A DNA stretch of 35,636 nt from Phenylobacterium sp. GTDB taxonomy: Bacteria > Pseudomonadota > Alphaproteobacteria > Caulobacterales > Caulobacteraceae. The position numbers were made by a program, and so were the translations under genes. The stretch covers positions 1 to 35,636 of the forward strand of contig NZ_JAPSKZ010000015.1 in NCBI RefSeq assembly GCF_031181185.1, given 5' to 3'. The notes under the pieces are model-generated. The model saw nothing but the letters and a program-made list of their open reading frames with translations. It did no database searches and was not told the DNA's origin. Each line of letters opens with the position of its first letter. Position 1 is the first letter of the stretch. Shown here one piece after another: positions 10,048 to 19,082 of the stretch.

Positions 10048-11535
10048 ATGAGGATGCCCGCGCCGGAGCCCGCGCTTCTCGCCCGCAAGGCCGAGATCGT
10101 CCGCGCGTTGAAGCGCATCGTGCCGGGCGAGGGCGTCGTCTCCGAGCCCGAGGCGCTGGTCCCGTTCGAGTCGGACGGTCTCTCGGCCTACCGCCAGACG
10201 CCGCTCGCCGTCGTGCTGCCCGAGACGACGGCGCAGGTGTCCGAGATCCTGAAGTGGTGCTCGGCCGAGGGGGTGAAGGTGGTGCCCCGCGGCGCCGGCA
10301 CCTCGTTGTCCGGCGGGGCGCTGCCGCTCGCCGACGGCGTCGTGCTGGGCATGGCCAAGTTCAACCGTGTGCTCGAGGTCGATTACGAGAACCGCTGCGC
10401 GGTCGTTCAGCCGGGCGTGACCAACCTCGCCGTGACCCAGGCCGTCGACGCCGAGGGCTTCTATTACGCGCCCGATCCGTCCAGCCAGATCGCCTGCACC
10501 ATCGGCGGCAATGTGGCCGAGAACTCGGGCGGGGTGCACTGCCTGAAGTACGGCCTGACCACCAACAACCTGCTGGGCTGCGAACTGGTCCTGATGAACG
10601 GCGAGATCGTCCGTCTGGGCGGCAAGGCCATGGACGCGGCGGGCTACGACCTCCTGGGCGTCGTGACCGGCTCGGAAGGCCTGTTGGGCGTCGTCACCGA
10701 GGTCACCGTGCGCATCCTGCCCCGACCCGAGACGGCCCAGGCGCTGCTGCTGGGGTTCCCGTCCGTGGACGCCGCCGCCGCGACCGTAGGCGACATCATC
10801 GCCGCCGGCGTGATCCCGGCCGGGCTCGAGATGATGGACAACCCAGCGATCCGCGCCGCCGAAGCCTTCGTCGGCGCGGGCTATCCCGTCGACGCCGCGG
10901 CCCTGCTGATCTGCGAGCTGGACGGGCCCGAGGCCGAGTGCGCCGAGCTCGCCGGCCATGTCCGGGCGCTGGCGACCGCGCGCGGCGCTGACTTCGTGCG
11001 CGTCTCCCACTCCGAGGCCGAGCGGCTGGCGTTCTGGGCCGGCCGTAAGGCCGCGTTTCCGGCCGTGGGCCGCATCGCACCCGACTACTTCTGCATGGAC
11101 GGCACGATCCCCCGCCGGAAGCTGCCGCAGGTGCTGTCCGCCATCCACCAGATGGCCCAGAGCTTCGGCCTTGGCGTGGCCAACGTCTTCCACGCGGGCG
11201 ACGGCAACCTGCACCCGCTGATCCTCTACGACGCCGACCAGCCGGGCCAGCTGGAGCGCGCCGAGGCGTTCGGCGCCGAGATCCTCAAGCTGTGCGTCGC
11301 CGTCGGCGGCGTGCTGACGGGCGAGCACGGCGTCGGCGTCGAGAAGCGAGACCTGATGGGCGAGATGTTCGATCCCACCGACCTCGCCTGCCAGCAGCGG
11401 GTGAAGTGCGCCTTCGATCCCGGCCTCCTGCTCAATCCCGGCAAGGTGTTCCCGACCCTGCACCGTTGCGCCGAGCTCGGCCGCATGCACGTGCACAAGG
11501 GGAAGGTCGCCTTCCCCGAGCTGCCGAGGTTCTGA
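10048..11535 (+). CDS. glcD: Glycolate oxidase subunit GlcD (FAD-linked oxidase)
   Basis: MRMPAPEPALLARKAEIVRALKRIVPGEGVVSEPEALVPFESDGLSAYRQTPLAVVLPETTAQVSEIL...; VFHAGDGNLHPLILYD, LTGEHGVGVEKRD. Confidence 0.95.
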   Translation: MRMPAPEPALLARKAEIVRALKRIVPGEGVVSEPEALVPFESDGLSAYRQTPLAVVLPETTAQVSEILKWCSAEGVKVVPRGAGTSLSGGALPLADGVVLGMAKFNRVLEVDYENRCAVVQPGVTNLAVTQAVDAEGFYYAPDPSSQIACTIGGNVAENSGGVHCLKYGLTTNNLLGCELVLMNGEIVRLGGKAMDAAGYDLLGVVTGSEGLLGVVTEVTVRILPRPETAQALLLGFPSVDAAAATVGDIIAAGVIPAGLEMMDNPAIRAAEAFVGAGYPVDAAALLICELDGPEAECAELAGHVRALATARGADFVRVSHSEAERLAFWAGRKAAFPAVGRIAPDYFCMDGTIPRRKLPQVLSAIHQMAQSFGLGVANVFHAGDGNLHPLILYDADQPGQLERAEAFGAEILKLCVAVGGVLTGEHGVGVEKRDLMGEMFDPTDLACQQRVKCAFDPGLLLNPGKVFPTLHRCAELGRMHVHKGKVAFPELPRF

Positions 11536-12686
11536 TGCTGGCGGCCGCCATCCCCGCCCGCTTGCCGACCTCGGCCGAGGAGGTGCAGGCCATGGTCGCG
11601 GAGACCGCCGCCCACGGCCGGCGCGTCGAGGTGGTGGGCGGCGGCACCAAGCGCGCCGTCGGCGCGATCCAGGCCGACGTGACCCTGTCGCTGGCGGGCC
11701 TGGACAAGGTGATCGACTACGCGCCCGACGAACTGGTGCTGACCGCGCAGGCCGGGGCCCGTCTCGCCGACCTTGAGCGGCTGGTCGCCTCGGAGGGCCA
11801 GATGCTGGCGTTCGAGCCGCCGCGCTGGACGCGCCTGCTGCGCAGCGCGGGCGAGCCCACCATCGGCGGGGCGTTGGCCGCCAACCTCTCGGGTCCCCGG
11901 CGGGTCCGGGCCGGCGCGGCCCGCGACCACTTCCTGGGCTTCTCGGCCGTCTCGGGTCGCAGCGAGGTGTTCAAGGCCGGCGGCAAGGTCGTGAAGAACG
12001 TCACCGGCTATGACCTGATGAAGCTGATGGCCGGCTCCTGGGGCACGCTGGCCGTGCTCACCGAGGTGACGATCAAGGTGCTGCCGGCGCCCCGCACCGA
12101 GACCACCCTGCTGCTGTTCGGCCTCGCCGACGCCGCCGGCTGCCAGGCGATGGCCCAGGCGCTGAATGGCCCCTTCGAGGTGACGGGCGCGGCCCACCTG
12201 CCGCCGTTCGCCGCCCAGGCCGAGTTGTCGGTCACCGCGCTGCGGCTGGACGGCTTCGAGGGCTCGGTCGCCGCCCGCGCCGAGCGGCTCGCCCAGCGGC
12301 TGCGCGGCTTCGGCGTGGTCCAGCGCCTCGATGCGGAGCACTCCCGGGAGTTCTGGACGCAGGTGCGCGAGGTCGACGCCTTCGCCGGCGATCCGCGGCC
12401 GCTGTGGCGCCTGTCGGTCCCGCCCGCCGCCGGCTGGCGGGTCGCGGCCGAGCTGCCGGGCGAGGCGCTCTACGACTGGGGCGGCGGCCTGGTCTGGCTC
12501 CTGACCGAGGCCGAGGCTCCGGCCGTGCGCGCGGTCGCCGAACGGCTGGGCGGCCATGCCATGCGCCTGCGCGGGTCGGGTCCGGCGTTCGCGCCCCTGG
12601 CCGGGCCGCTCGCGGCGCTGAACGCCCGGGTCAAGGCCGCCTTCGATCCGCTGGAAATCCTCAACCCCGGGCGGCTGGCCTCATGA
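11535..12686 (+). CDS. glcE: Glycolate oxidase subunit GlcE (FAD-binding)
   Basis: MLAAAIPARLPTSAEEVQAMVAETAAHGRRVEVVGGGTKRAVG...GGKVVKNVTGYDLMKLMAGSWGTL; ATGA overlap with glcD. Confidence 0.94.
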   Translation: MLAAAIPARLPTSAEEVQAMVAETAAHGRRVEVVGGGTKRAVGAIQADVTLSLAGLDKVIDYAPDELVLTAQAGARLADLERLVASEGQMLAFEPPRWTRLLRSAGEPTIGGALAANLSGPRRVRAGAARDHFLGFSAVSGRSEVFKAGGKVVKNVTGYDLMKLMAGSWGTLAVLTEVTIKVLPAPRTETTLLLFGLADAAGCQAMAQALNGPFEVTGAAHLPPFAAQAELSVTALRLDGFEGSVAARAERLAQRLRGFGVVQRLDAEHSREFWTQVREVDAFAGDPRPLWRLSVPPAAGWRVAAELPGEALYDWGGGLVWLLTEAEAPAVRAVAERLGGHAMRLRGSGPAFAPLAGPLAALNARVKAAFDPLEILNPGRLAS

Positions 12687-13951
12687 ACGCGATCCTGCCG
12701 CAAGACCCCCGCGCCGAGATCCGCCGCTGCGTGCACTGCGGCTTCTGCACGGCGACGTGCCCGACCTACGTCCTGCTGGGCGACGAGCGCGACAGCCCGC
12801 GCGGCCGCATCGAGCTGATCCGGGCGATGCTGGCCAGCGACCAGCCGCCGACGAAGGCGACGGTCACCCACATCGACCGCTGCCTGTCCTGTCTGTCGTG
12901 CGTCTCGACCTGTCCGTCCGGCGTCGACTACGGGAAGCTGATCGACCACGCCCGCGCCCATGTGGAGGCGACCTACCGCCGCCCCTGGCCCGAACGGCTG
13001 CTGCGCGCGGCGATCCCGGCGGTGCTGACACGGCCTTGGCGGCTGTCGCTGGCCTTGAGGCTGGGCCGACTGGCCAGGCCGCTCGAGGGGCTGCTGCCGG
13101 CCGAGCTGAAGGCCATGCGGCGGCTGGCGCCGGCCAGGCCCGGCTGCCGCGCGAAGCCAGGCGTCGTACCCTCGCAGGCAGGCCGTCGCGGCCGGGTCGC
13201 CCTGCTACAGGGCTGCGTCGAACCGGCATTGGCCGCGCATGTCCGCGAGGCCGCCGTGCGGCTGCTCACCCGAGCTGGCTTCGAGGTGGTCTTTGCCGAG
13301 GGGGAAGGCTGCTGTGGCGCGATCTCCGAGCACCTGGGCCGCGCCGACGAGGCCCGCGGCTTCGCCCGCGGCAACGTGGCGGCCTGGAACCAGGCCGGCG
13401 AACTGACCGCCATCGTCACCACGGCCGCGGGCTGTGGGACCATGATCAAGGCCTATGGCGAGAAGCTGGGCGCCGAGGGGGTGGGCGCCGCGGCCAAGGC
13501 CCGCGACATCCTGGAGTTCCTGGCCGAGGTCGGCCTTCCGCCGGTGACGAAGGCGCCCGGCATGGCCGTGGCCTACCACGCCGCCTGCTCGCTGCAGCAC
13601 GGCCAGCAGGTGAAGACCGCGCCGCCCGTCCTGCTGGCCCAGGCCGGCTTCGAGGTTCGCGCCGTGCCCGAGGGCCACCTCTGCTGCGGCTCGGCCGGGA
13701 CCTACAACATCCTGCAGCCGGAACTCGCCACGCGCCTACGTGACCGCAAGGCCGCGAACATTGCGCGCACCGGCGCCGAGGTCCTTGCGGCGGGCAACGT
13801 CGGTTGCATGGCCCAGCTTTCGCCAGCCCTGGAGATGCCGGTCGTGCACCCGGTCGAGTTGCTGGACTGGGCGACGGGCGGCCCCCGACCGCCCGCGCTC
13901 ACGCCCGACGCGCCGTTCCGGCCGCGGGCGGCTTTGGTGCAGACCGGTTAG
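12683..13951 (+). CDS. glcF: Glycolate oxidase iron-sulfur subunit GlcF
   Basis: MNAILPQDPRAEIRRCVHCGFCTATCPTYVLLGDERDSPRGRIELIRAML...CLSCLSCVSTCPSG; ATGA overlap with glcE. Confidence 0.95.
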   Translation: MNAILPQDPRAEIRRCVHCGFCTATCPTYVLLGDERDSPRGRIELIRAMLASDQPPTKATVTHIDRCLSCLSCVSTCPSGVDYGKLIDHARAHVEATYRRPWPERLLRAAIPAVLTRPWRLSLALRLGRLARPLEGLLPAELKAMRRLAPARPGCRAKPGVVPSQAGRRGRVALLQGCVEPALAAHVREAAVRLLTRAGFEVVFAEGEGCCGAISEHLGRADEARGFARGNVAAWNQAGELTAIVTTAAGCGTMIKAYGEKLGAEGVGAAAKARDILEFLAEVGLPPVTKAPGMAVAYHAACSLQHGQQVKTAPPVLLAQAGFEVRAVPEGHLCCGSAGTYNILQPELATRLRDRKAANIARTGAEVLAAGNVGCMAQLSPALEMPVVHPVELLDWATGGPRPPALTPDAPFRPRAALVQTG

Positions 13952-14085
13952 GCCTGGCCGTACAGGATCAAGGTGCTGAGGTCGGGCAGGCGGACGTCGC
14001 GATAGAGGCGGGCGCTGATGGGCAGGCGGTCGGTGCGGCTCACCTGCCGAACCCGGCGCCGCACGGGCTTGCGGAAGCTTTGCAT
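13948..14085 (-). CDS. Putative Arg-rich small protein, 45 aa
   Basis: In-frame ATG at 14085: MQSFRKPVRRRVRQVSRTDRLPISARLYRDVRLPDLSTLILYGQA*; CGGAG Shine-Dalgarno-like sequence just upstream; stop overlaps the glcF stop by 4 nt. Confidence 0.5.
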   Translation of the reverse strand: MQSFRKPVRRRVRQVSRTDRLPISARLYRDVRLPDLSTLILYGQA

Positions 14086-14337
14086 GTGACACTCCGAGAA
14101 TAGTGACGCCGGGGAATGGCCGGGCTCGCCACCCGGTTCCGCTTGTCGGCTCACGATCCCGCGAGGCCGTTCAGCGCACATCGTGGTGGATGGTCTGGGC
14201 GACGACCGGCCGTCGCGGAGGACGAAGCTGTCCGCCCCACGACAGGACCTGGCGCGGTTCTGCGCGGTGGGGTGGAACCGGCGGTCTGCGGGGCGGCGCC
14301 ACTGAACAAGCGTGGCCGTTCGCGCGTTCAGGCCCCA

Positions 14338-15150
14338 ATGGCGGCGCAACGCACCAGTGAGGAGAGCTACGCCCGCGGCCTGGCTCGGGCCGCCGCGGGA
14401 GCCGTGCTCTTCGGCCTGCCCCTGATGATGACGATGGAGATGTGGCAGTTCGGCTTCCACATGGATCGGCTCAGGCTCGCGCTGTTCCTCGCCGTCATCG
14501 CACTTACGGTCTTCGGCCTCGCGCGCTTCGCCGGCTTCCGCGACGACACCGACTTCGCCGACGATCTCCTCGACGCCTTCGCCGCCCTGGCCGTGGGGTT
14601 CGTCGTCTCGGCGGTGATGCTGGCGCTGTTCGGACTGCTGACGCCCGCCGCCGGGCCCCGTGAGGCGGTCGGGATGATCGCGGTCCAGGCGGCCCCCGCA
14701 AGCTTCGGCGCCGTTCTCGCCAACAAGCAGCTGGGTGGCCGCGGCGAAGGCCAGCAGAAGGAGGATCGCGCGGGCTATCTGGGCCAGCTGTTCCTGATGG
14801 GCGCGGGCGCCCTCTTCTTCGCCTTCAACGTCGCGCCCACCGAGGAGATGATCCTGATCGGCTTCAAGATGACGCCATGGCACGCCCTGGCGCTCGTGGC
14901 GGTCTCCCTGGCTGGCCTGCACGCCTTGGTCTTCGCCGTCGGGTTCGCAGGTCAGGAGGCGCAGGAGCATCCATTGTCGGCCTTCCTCCACTTCACCTTG
15001 GCCGGGTACGGCGTGGCCCTCCTGGTCAGCCTCTATTGCCTGTGGACCTTCGGCCGGCTGGACGCGCCGCTCAGCGACGCGGTGCGCTCGGTGGTGGTGC
15101 TGGGCTTCCCCGCGGCGCTTGGCGCGGCCGTCGCCCGGCTGGTGGTCTGA
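14338..15150 (+). CDS. TIGR02587-like multi-pass integral membrane protein
   Basis: MAAQRTSEESYARGLARAAAGAVLFGLPLMMTMEMWQFGFHMDRLRLALFLAVIALTVFGLARFAGF...; many hydrophobic segments. Start uncertain (ORF is open upstream to 14116). Confidence 0.82.
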   Translation: MAAQRTSEESYARGLARAAAGAVLFGLPLMMTMEMWQFGFHMDRLRLALFLAVIALTVFGLARFAGFRDDTDFADDLLDAFAALAVGFVVSAVMLALFGLLTPAAGPREAVGMIAVQAAPASFGAVLANKQLGGRGEGQQKEDRAGYLGQLFLMGAGALFFAFNVAPTEEMILIGFKMTPWHALALVAVSLAGLHALVFAVGFAGQEAQEHPLSAFLHFTLAGYGVALLVSLYCLWTFGRLDAPLSDAVRSVVVLGFPAALGAAVARLVV

Positions 15151-15151
15151 C

Positions 15152-15568
15152 ATGGCGCCCCGCCGAAAGCCGGCCCCCAAGCCTGGTCTCGTTCAGCGGA
15201 CTCCAATCGCGGAGTGGGTGGCCGCGGCCCTGGGCCTTGCGCTTACCGCGGCGGTGATCGGCTATTCGCTGTGGGAAGGCCTGGCAGGCGACGACGGTCC
15301 CCCGGCGCTGAAGGTCGAAGCCTGGCCGCCCGAGGCGGTCGCCGGAGGTCATGTGGTGCCCCTCGTCGTGCGCAACGACAGCCATGCGACGGCCGCGGCG
15401 GTCGAGGTCCGGGGCGTGCTGGAGCAGGGCGGCGTCGCGATTGAGGAACGCCGGGCGGTCTTCGCCTACGTCCCCGGCGGCGGAGAGGCGCGCGGCGGCC
15501 TCGTGTTCGAACGCGATCCGCGGGCGTACGCCTTGCGGGTCGCAGCCGAAGGCTACGAAGAGCCTTAA
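15152..15568 (+). CDS. TIGR02588-like family protein, single N-terminal TM with extracytoplasmic beta-rich domain
   Basis: MAPRRKPAPKPGLVQRTPIAEWVAAALGLALTAAVIGYSLWEGLAGDDGPPALKVEAWPPEAVAGGHVVPLVVRNDS...; immediately follows the TIGR02587-like gene. Confidence 0.82.
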   Translation: MAPRRKPAPKPGLVQRTPIAEWVAAALGLALTAAVIGYSLWEGLAGDDGPPALKVEAWPPEAVAGGHVVPLVVRNDSHATAAAVEVRGVLEQGGVAIEERRAVFAYVPGGGEARGGLVFERDPRAYALRVAAEGYEEP

Positions 15569-16650
15569 GCCGGCTCCGGCTCCACCATCTTGAACGTGTC
15601 CCGCAGGTAGGTGACGAACCTGGGGCTCACGCCTTCTCCGGCCAGGTAGCCGGCGCTCACCGGCGCGGGCACGGGGGTGAAGGCGGGGTCGCGGGCGCGC
15701 TCGGGGAAGTCGTGGTGCAGGATGGCCGCGCGCCCGATCAGGACGTAGTCGGCGCCCTTGTCCAGCATCTCGGCGGCGATCGCGGGCGTGGTGATCTTGC
15801 CGGCGACGCCCAGCTTCACCTCGCCGCGCGGCAGCTCGGTGAAGTAGCTCATCAGTGAGCGGCCCTTGAACGCCTCCTCGACCGGCTCCTTGAAGACGTC
15901 CCACAGCGACATGTCGAGGTAGTCGATGCGCCCGTCGCGTAACACCTCGGCCGCCACGTCGACGATCTCGGCCAGTCGCAGGCCGAACCGCTCGGGCGAC
16001 AGCCGCAGGCCCAGCTGGAAGTCCGCGCCCGTGCGGTGACGGACGCCGTCGATCAGCTCGAAGAGGATGCGGGCGCGGTTCTCGAGACTTCCGCCGTAGC
16101 GGTCCTCCCGGCGGTTGATCTCCGGCGAGAGGAACTGGGCCAGGATGTAGCCGTGGGCGCCGTGCAGCTCGACCCCCTCGAAGCCGGCCTTCTCGGCCCG
16201 GACCGCCGCGGCCACGAAGTCCTCGACCAGCTGCTCGACCTCGGCGGTGGTCAGGCCGCGGGCGCCGGTCTCCGGGTCGTCAGAGGCGGACACGGGCTGG
16301 CCCACCAGGTCCTTGGGCGAGCGGTTGCCCGCGTGGTGTAGCTGCACCGACGAGCGGCTGCCGGTCGCGTTGATGGCCGCGGCGAGCCGGGTCAGGCCCT
16401 CCAGGTGCTCGTCCCCGAAGACGCCCAGCTGGCCAGGGAAGCCCTGGCCCTGCCGCTGGACGTGGGCCGCGCAGGTCATGGTCAGGCCGAAGCCGCCTTC
16501 GGCCCGCATGGTCAGCCAGTGGAACTCTTCGTCCGAGAGGCGCCCGTCTGGGTGGCTCTGGCAGTTGGTCAGCGGCGCCAGCATGAAGCGGTTCTTCAGC
16601 GGCTTGCCGTGCTTCAGCGGCAGAGGGTCGAACAGGCTGATCTCGGCCAA
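15565..16650 (-). CDS. NADH:flavin oxidoreductase / Old Yellow Enzyme family
   Basis: TTG start: (L/M)AEISLFDPLPLKHGKPLKNRFMLAPLTNCQSHPDGRLSDEEFHWLTMRAEGGFGLTMTCAAHV...GFEGVELHGAHGYILAQFLSPEINRREDRYGGSLENRARILFE; GGAG 6-7 nt upstream. Confidence 0.92.
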   Translation of the reverse strand: MAEISLFDPLPLKHGKPLKNRFMLAPLTNCQSHPDGRLSDEEFHWLTMRAEGGFGLTMTCAAHVQRQGQGFPGQLGVFGDEHLEGLTRLAAAINATGSRSSVQLHHAGNRSPKDLVGQPVSASDDPETGARGLTTAEVEQLVEDFVAAAVRAEKAGFEGVELHGAHGYILAQFLSPEINRREDRYGGSLENRARILFELIDGVRHRTGADFQLGLRLSPERFGLRLAEIVDVAAEVLRDGRIDYLDMSLWDVFKEPVEEAFKGRSLMSYFTELPRGEVKLGVAGKITTPAIAAEMLDKGADYVLIGRAAILHHDFPERARDPAFTPVPAPVSAGYLAGEGVSPRFVTYLRDTFKMVEPEPA

Positions 16651-16741
16651 GGTGGGTCTCCGGTGCGAGGGCCGCCACCTAGCAGCCTGCCCCAGCGTCC
16701 GCGCAAGCCAGTGAATCTGCACGGCCTTTCAGGGTTTGCGA

Positions 16742-17797
16742 CTAGCGCATCTCCGCGATCCACTGACGGATCAGCGCCAGGCCCTCGGCGTGGGTCACGG
16801 AACGGCCCAGCTCGGGCATCATCACGCCGGGCTCTTCCGAGGCCATGCGGTGGACCAGGATCGAGGCCTCGGGCCGACCGGGCGCGATGGCGACCTCCAG
16901 CCCGCCTGAGCCGCGGCCGGCGGCCACCGGCCGCTTGCCGACGCCCAAGGCCACCGGGTTCGTCTCCTCCCACTGGAGGAAGAGACCGCTGTTCGACGCG
17001 ATGGCCTGCGGGTGGTGGCAGTGCGCGCAGTTGGCGTCGAGATAGGCCCGGGCCCGCGCCGCCACCGGCTCGGCGGGCTCGTCCCAACGGGCGATCCGCG
17101 GCGCCGTGGCGGGCTGCGGCGCGCCCGTCAGCAGGCCGCTCTTCGTCCACTGGGCGAGCTGGTTCTCGCGGCCGCTCGCATAGGCGAAGTCGCCGTTCAG
17201 GTTGCGCGCCTTGGGCCCCAGCGGGACCAGCGCCTTGTCCAGCTGGTGGCACTCCTTGCACTGGTTCTGGTTCGGCACGGCGTAGTCGATGGTCTTCGAT
17301 CGCCCCTGGACGTCCGTCACCTCGACGTTCATGCGCGCGCCGGCGCGCTTCAGCACCGCCTCCGTCTGCTCGGCGTTCCAGACATAGGCCAGCGCCTTCC
17401 AGCCGTCGGCCTGGCGGATCAGCAGGCGCGTCTCCAGCGAGCGGACGTTCTCGGTCGGACGCCGCAGGTCAGCCGGATAGGCGAAGGTCTTCACCAGCAC
17501 CGTCCCGACGGGGAAGTCGAAGGCGCCTTCGGCCCGGTACGCCGCGCGCTTGCCGGGCGGCAGGCCCACGAAGCGGAACTTCTCCGCGTAGTCGCTGAAC
17601 AGCGGCGTGTTCAGGGCGTACGGGGTCAGGCCCGCCCCGGCCGCGCGGCCGCCGTCGGTCAGCGGCAGGCGGTAGTCCGACAGCCTGGGCGCCGGCGTCT
17701 CGTCCAGCAGCCGCGCGAAGTCCGGCCCGGCGGGCGCGCCGCCGAGGCAGAGGAGGGCGGCGAGCCCGGCCGCAAGCTTCGCAAGTCTAGGCGCCAA
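16742..17797 (-). CDS. SO2930/HNE_0200-type (TIGR03806-like) diheme c-type cytochrome, exported
   Basis: 351 aa with signal peptide; two CxxCH motifs (CKECH, CAHCH); YALNTPLFSDYAEKFRFVGLPPG..., VPNQNQCKECHQLDKALVPLGPKARNLNGDF; TTG start overlapping the upstream gene by 11 nt. Confidence 0.87.
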   Translation of the reverse strand: MAPRLAKLAAGLAALLCLGGAPAGPDFARLLDETPAPRLSDYRLPLTDGGRAAGAGLTPYALNTPLFSDYAEKFRFVGLPPGKRAAYRAEGAFDFPVGTVLVKTFAYPADLRRPTENVRSLETRLLIRQADGWKALAYVWNAEQTEAVLKRAGARMNVEVTDVQGRSKTIDYAVPNQNQCKECHQLDKALVPLGPKARNLNGDFAYASGRENQLAQWTKSGLLTGAPQPATAPRIARWDEPAEPVAARARAYLDANCAHCHHPQAIASNSGLFLQWEETNPVALGVGKRPVAAGRGSGGLEVAIAPGRPEASILVHRMASEEPGVMMPELGRSVTHAEGLALIRQWIAEMR

Positions 17798-18998
17798 GGT
17801 CCGCCTGTCGCTTGGGCAGCACCACGGGGGCGGGCTCGGGCAGGGCCACGTCGCGGCCGATCGCCGGCTCGACCTTGGGTTTCGCCTTCGCCAGTTCGCC
17901 GGGGGCCGGCAGGTTGAGGTTCATCACCGGTCCGTCGACCAGCCGCACCTTCGCAGGGGCGCTGCCGTTCCAGGTCGCCACGCCGTCCCACATCACGGGC
18001 GGCAGCGACCCGCCGCTCAGCATGGCCAGCAGCTTGCCGCCGTCGAACTTGGGATCCCAGCCGTTCTTGCCCAGCTTGTTGTCGCGGACGACCACGTCCC
18101 GCGGCAGCGGATTGTAGCTCTTGTCGTCGAACTTCTGGACGTAGGAGACCAGCATCACCGCCGCCGACTGGTTGCCGTCGATCTCGTTCTCGAAGACGTG
18201 GATGTTGCGGTTGGCCATCACCATGACGCCGGTGCCGGTCGGCACGCTGGCGACGATGTTGCCCTTGGGCGCGAAGTTGGCGGTGTCGTTCCGGACGACC
18301 TTGTTGCGGAACACCCGGGTGGAGTGCCCGCCCATCTGCGGCAGGTTCGGCAGGTCGAACACCAGGATGCCGCCGGTGTTGCGCGTCGCCACGTTGTCGA
18401 AGACGTCGGCGTTGTACGAGTTCTCGATCTCGATGCCGGCGACGTTGAACTCGGCCCGGCTGCGCTTCACCACGATGTTCTTCGACTGGCCGACATAGAT
18501 GCCGGCGTCCGACGCGCCCCGCACCACCACGCGGTCGATCAGGACGTTGGTCGAGCTCACCGGATAGACGCCGTAGGCGCCGTTCTTCTCGTTCGGGCCG
18601 CCGGTCCATTCGACGCGGACGTTCACGAAGCTGATCTCGTCGGCGCCCTTGGCCTTGATCCCGTCGCCGCGGGTGTCCTCGATCCCGAAGTCGCGCACCG
18701 TCACCCGGTCGGAGGTGATCAGCAGGCCCTCGCCCGCGCCTTTCTGGCCCTTGAACGACAGCACGGTGGCGTCGGGCCCGGCGCCCTTCACCGTGACGTT
18801 GTCGACGTCGAGCGACAGGCCGTCGGTCAGCTCGAACCGTCCGGCGCCGAGCTGCACCAGGTCGCCGGGCTTGGCGTCGAGCAGGGCGGTCTGCAGCCGC
18901 TCCTGGGCGTCGGGGCCGGCGGCCACGGAAATGGTCTTGGCCTCGGCCGTCCCGGCCAGAAGCGCGATCGCCGCCGCGGCGGCCATGAGCCGGATCAT
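17787..18998 (-). CDS. Exported parallel beta-helix repeat protein (TIGR03805-like)
   Basis: ATG at 18998 preceded by GGGAGGT; MIRLMAAAAAIALLAGTAEAKTISVAAGPDAQERLQTALLDAKPGDLVQLGAGRFELTDGLSLDVDNVTVKGAGPDATVLSFKGQ...; NosD/right-handed beta-helix pattern. Confidence 0.88.
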   Translation of the reverse strand: MIRLMAAAAAIALLAGTAEAKTISVAAGPDAQERLQTALLDAKPGDLVQLGAGRFELTDGLSLDVDNVTVKGAGPDATVLSFKGQKGAGEGLLITSDRVTVRDFGIEDTRGDGIKAKGADEISFVNVRVEWTGGPNEKNGAYGVYPVSSTNVLIDRVVVRGASDAGIYVGQSKNIVVKRSRAEFNVAGIEIENSYNADVFDNVATRNTGGILVFDLPNLPQMGGHSTRVFRNKVVRNDTANFAPKGNIVASVPTGTGVMVMANRNIHVFENEIDGNQSAAVMLVSYVQKFDDKSYNPLPRDVVVRDNKLGKNGWDPKFDGGKLLAMLSGGSLPPVMWDGVATWNGSAPAKVRLVDGPVMNLNLPAPGELAKAKPKVEPAIGRDVALPEPAPVVLPKRQADLGA

Positions 18999-19082
18999 CC
19001 CGGACCTCCCTTCGTCTCGCCGGCGTCGTGACGCGCCGTTCAACTTTGGAGGTGACGCGGTTCTGCGAGCCGACGCAAGCCC

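Noticed and set aside
14270-14337. ECF/EcfG-type promoter (GGAAC-N16/17-CGTT) suspected at GGAACC before the TIGR02587-like gene
   Set aside because: No CGTT at 16-17 nt spacing.
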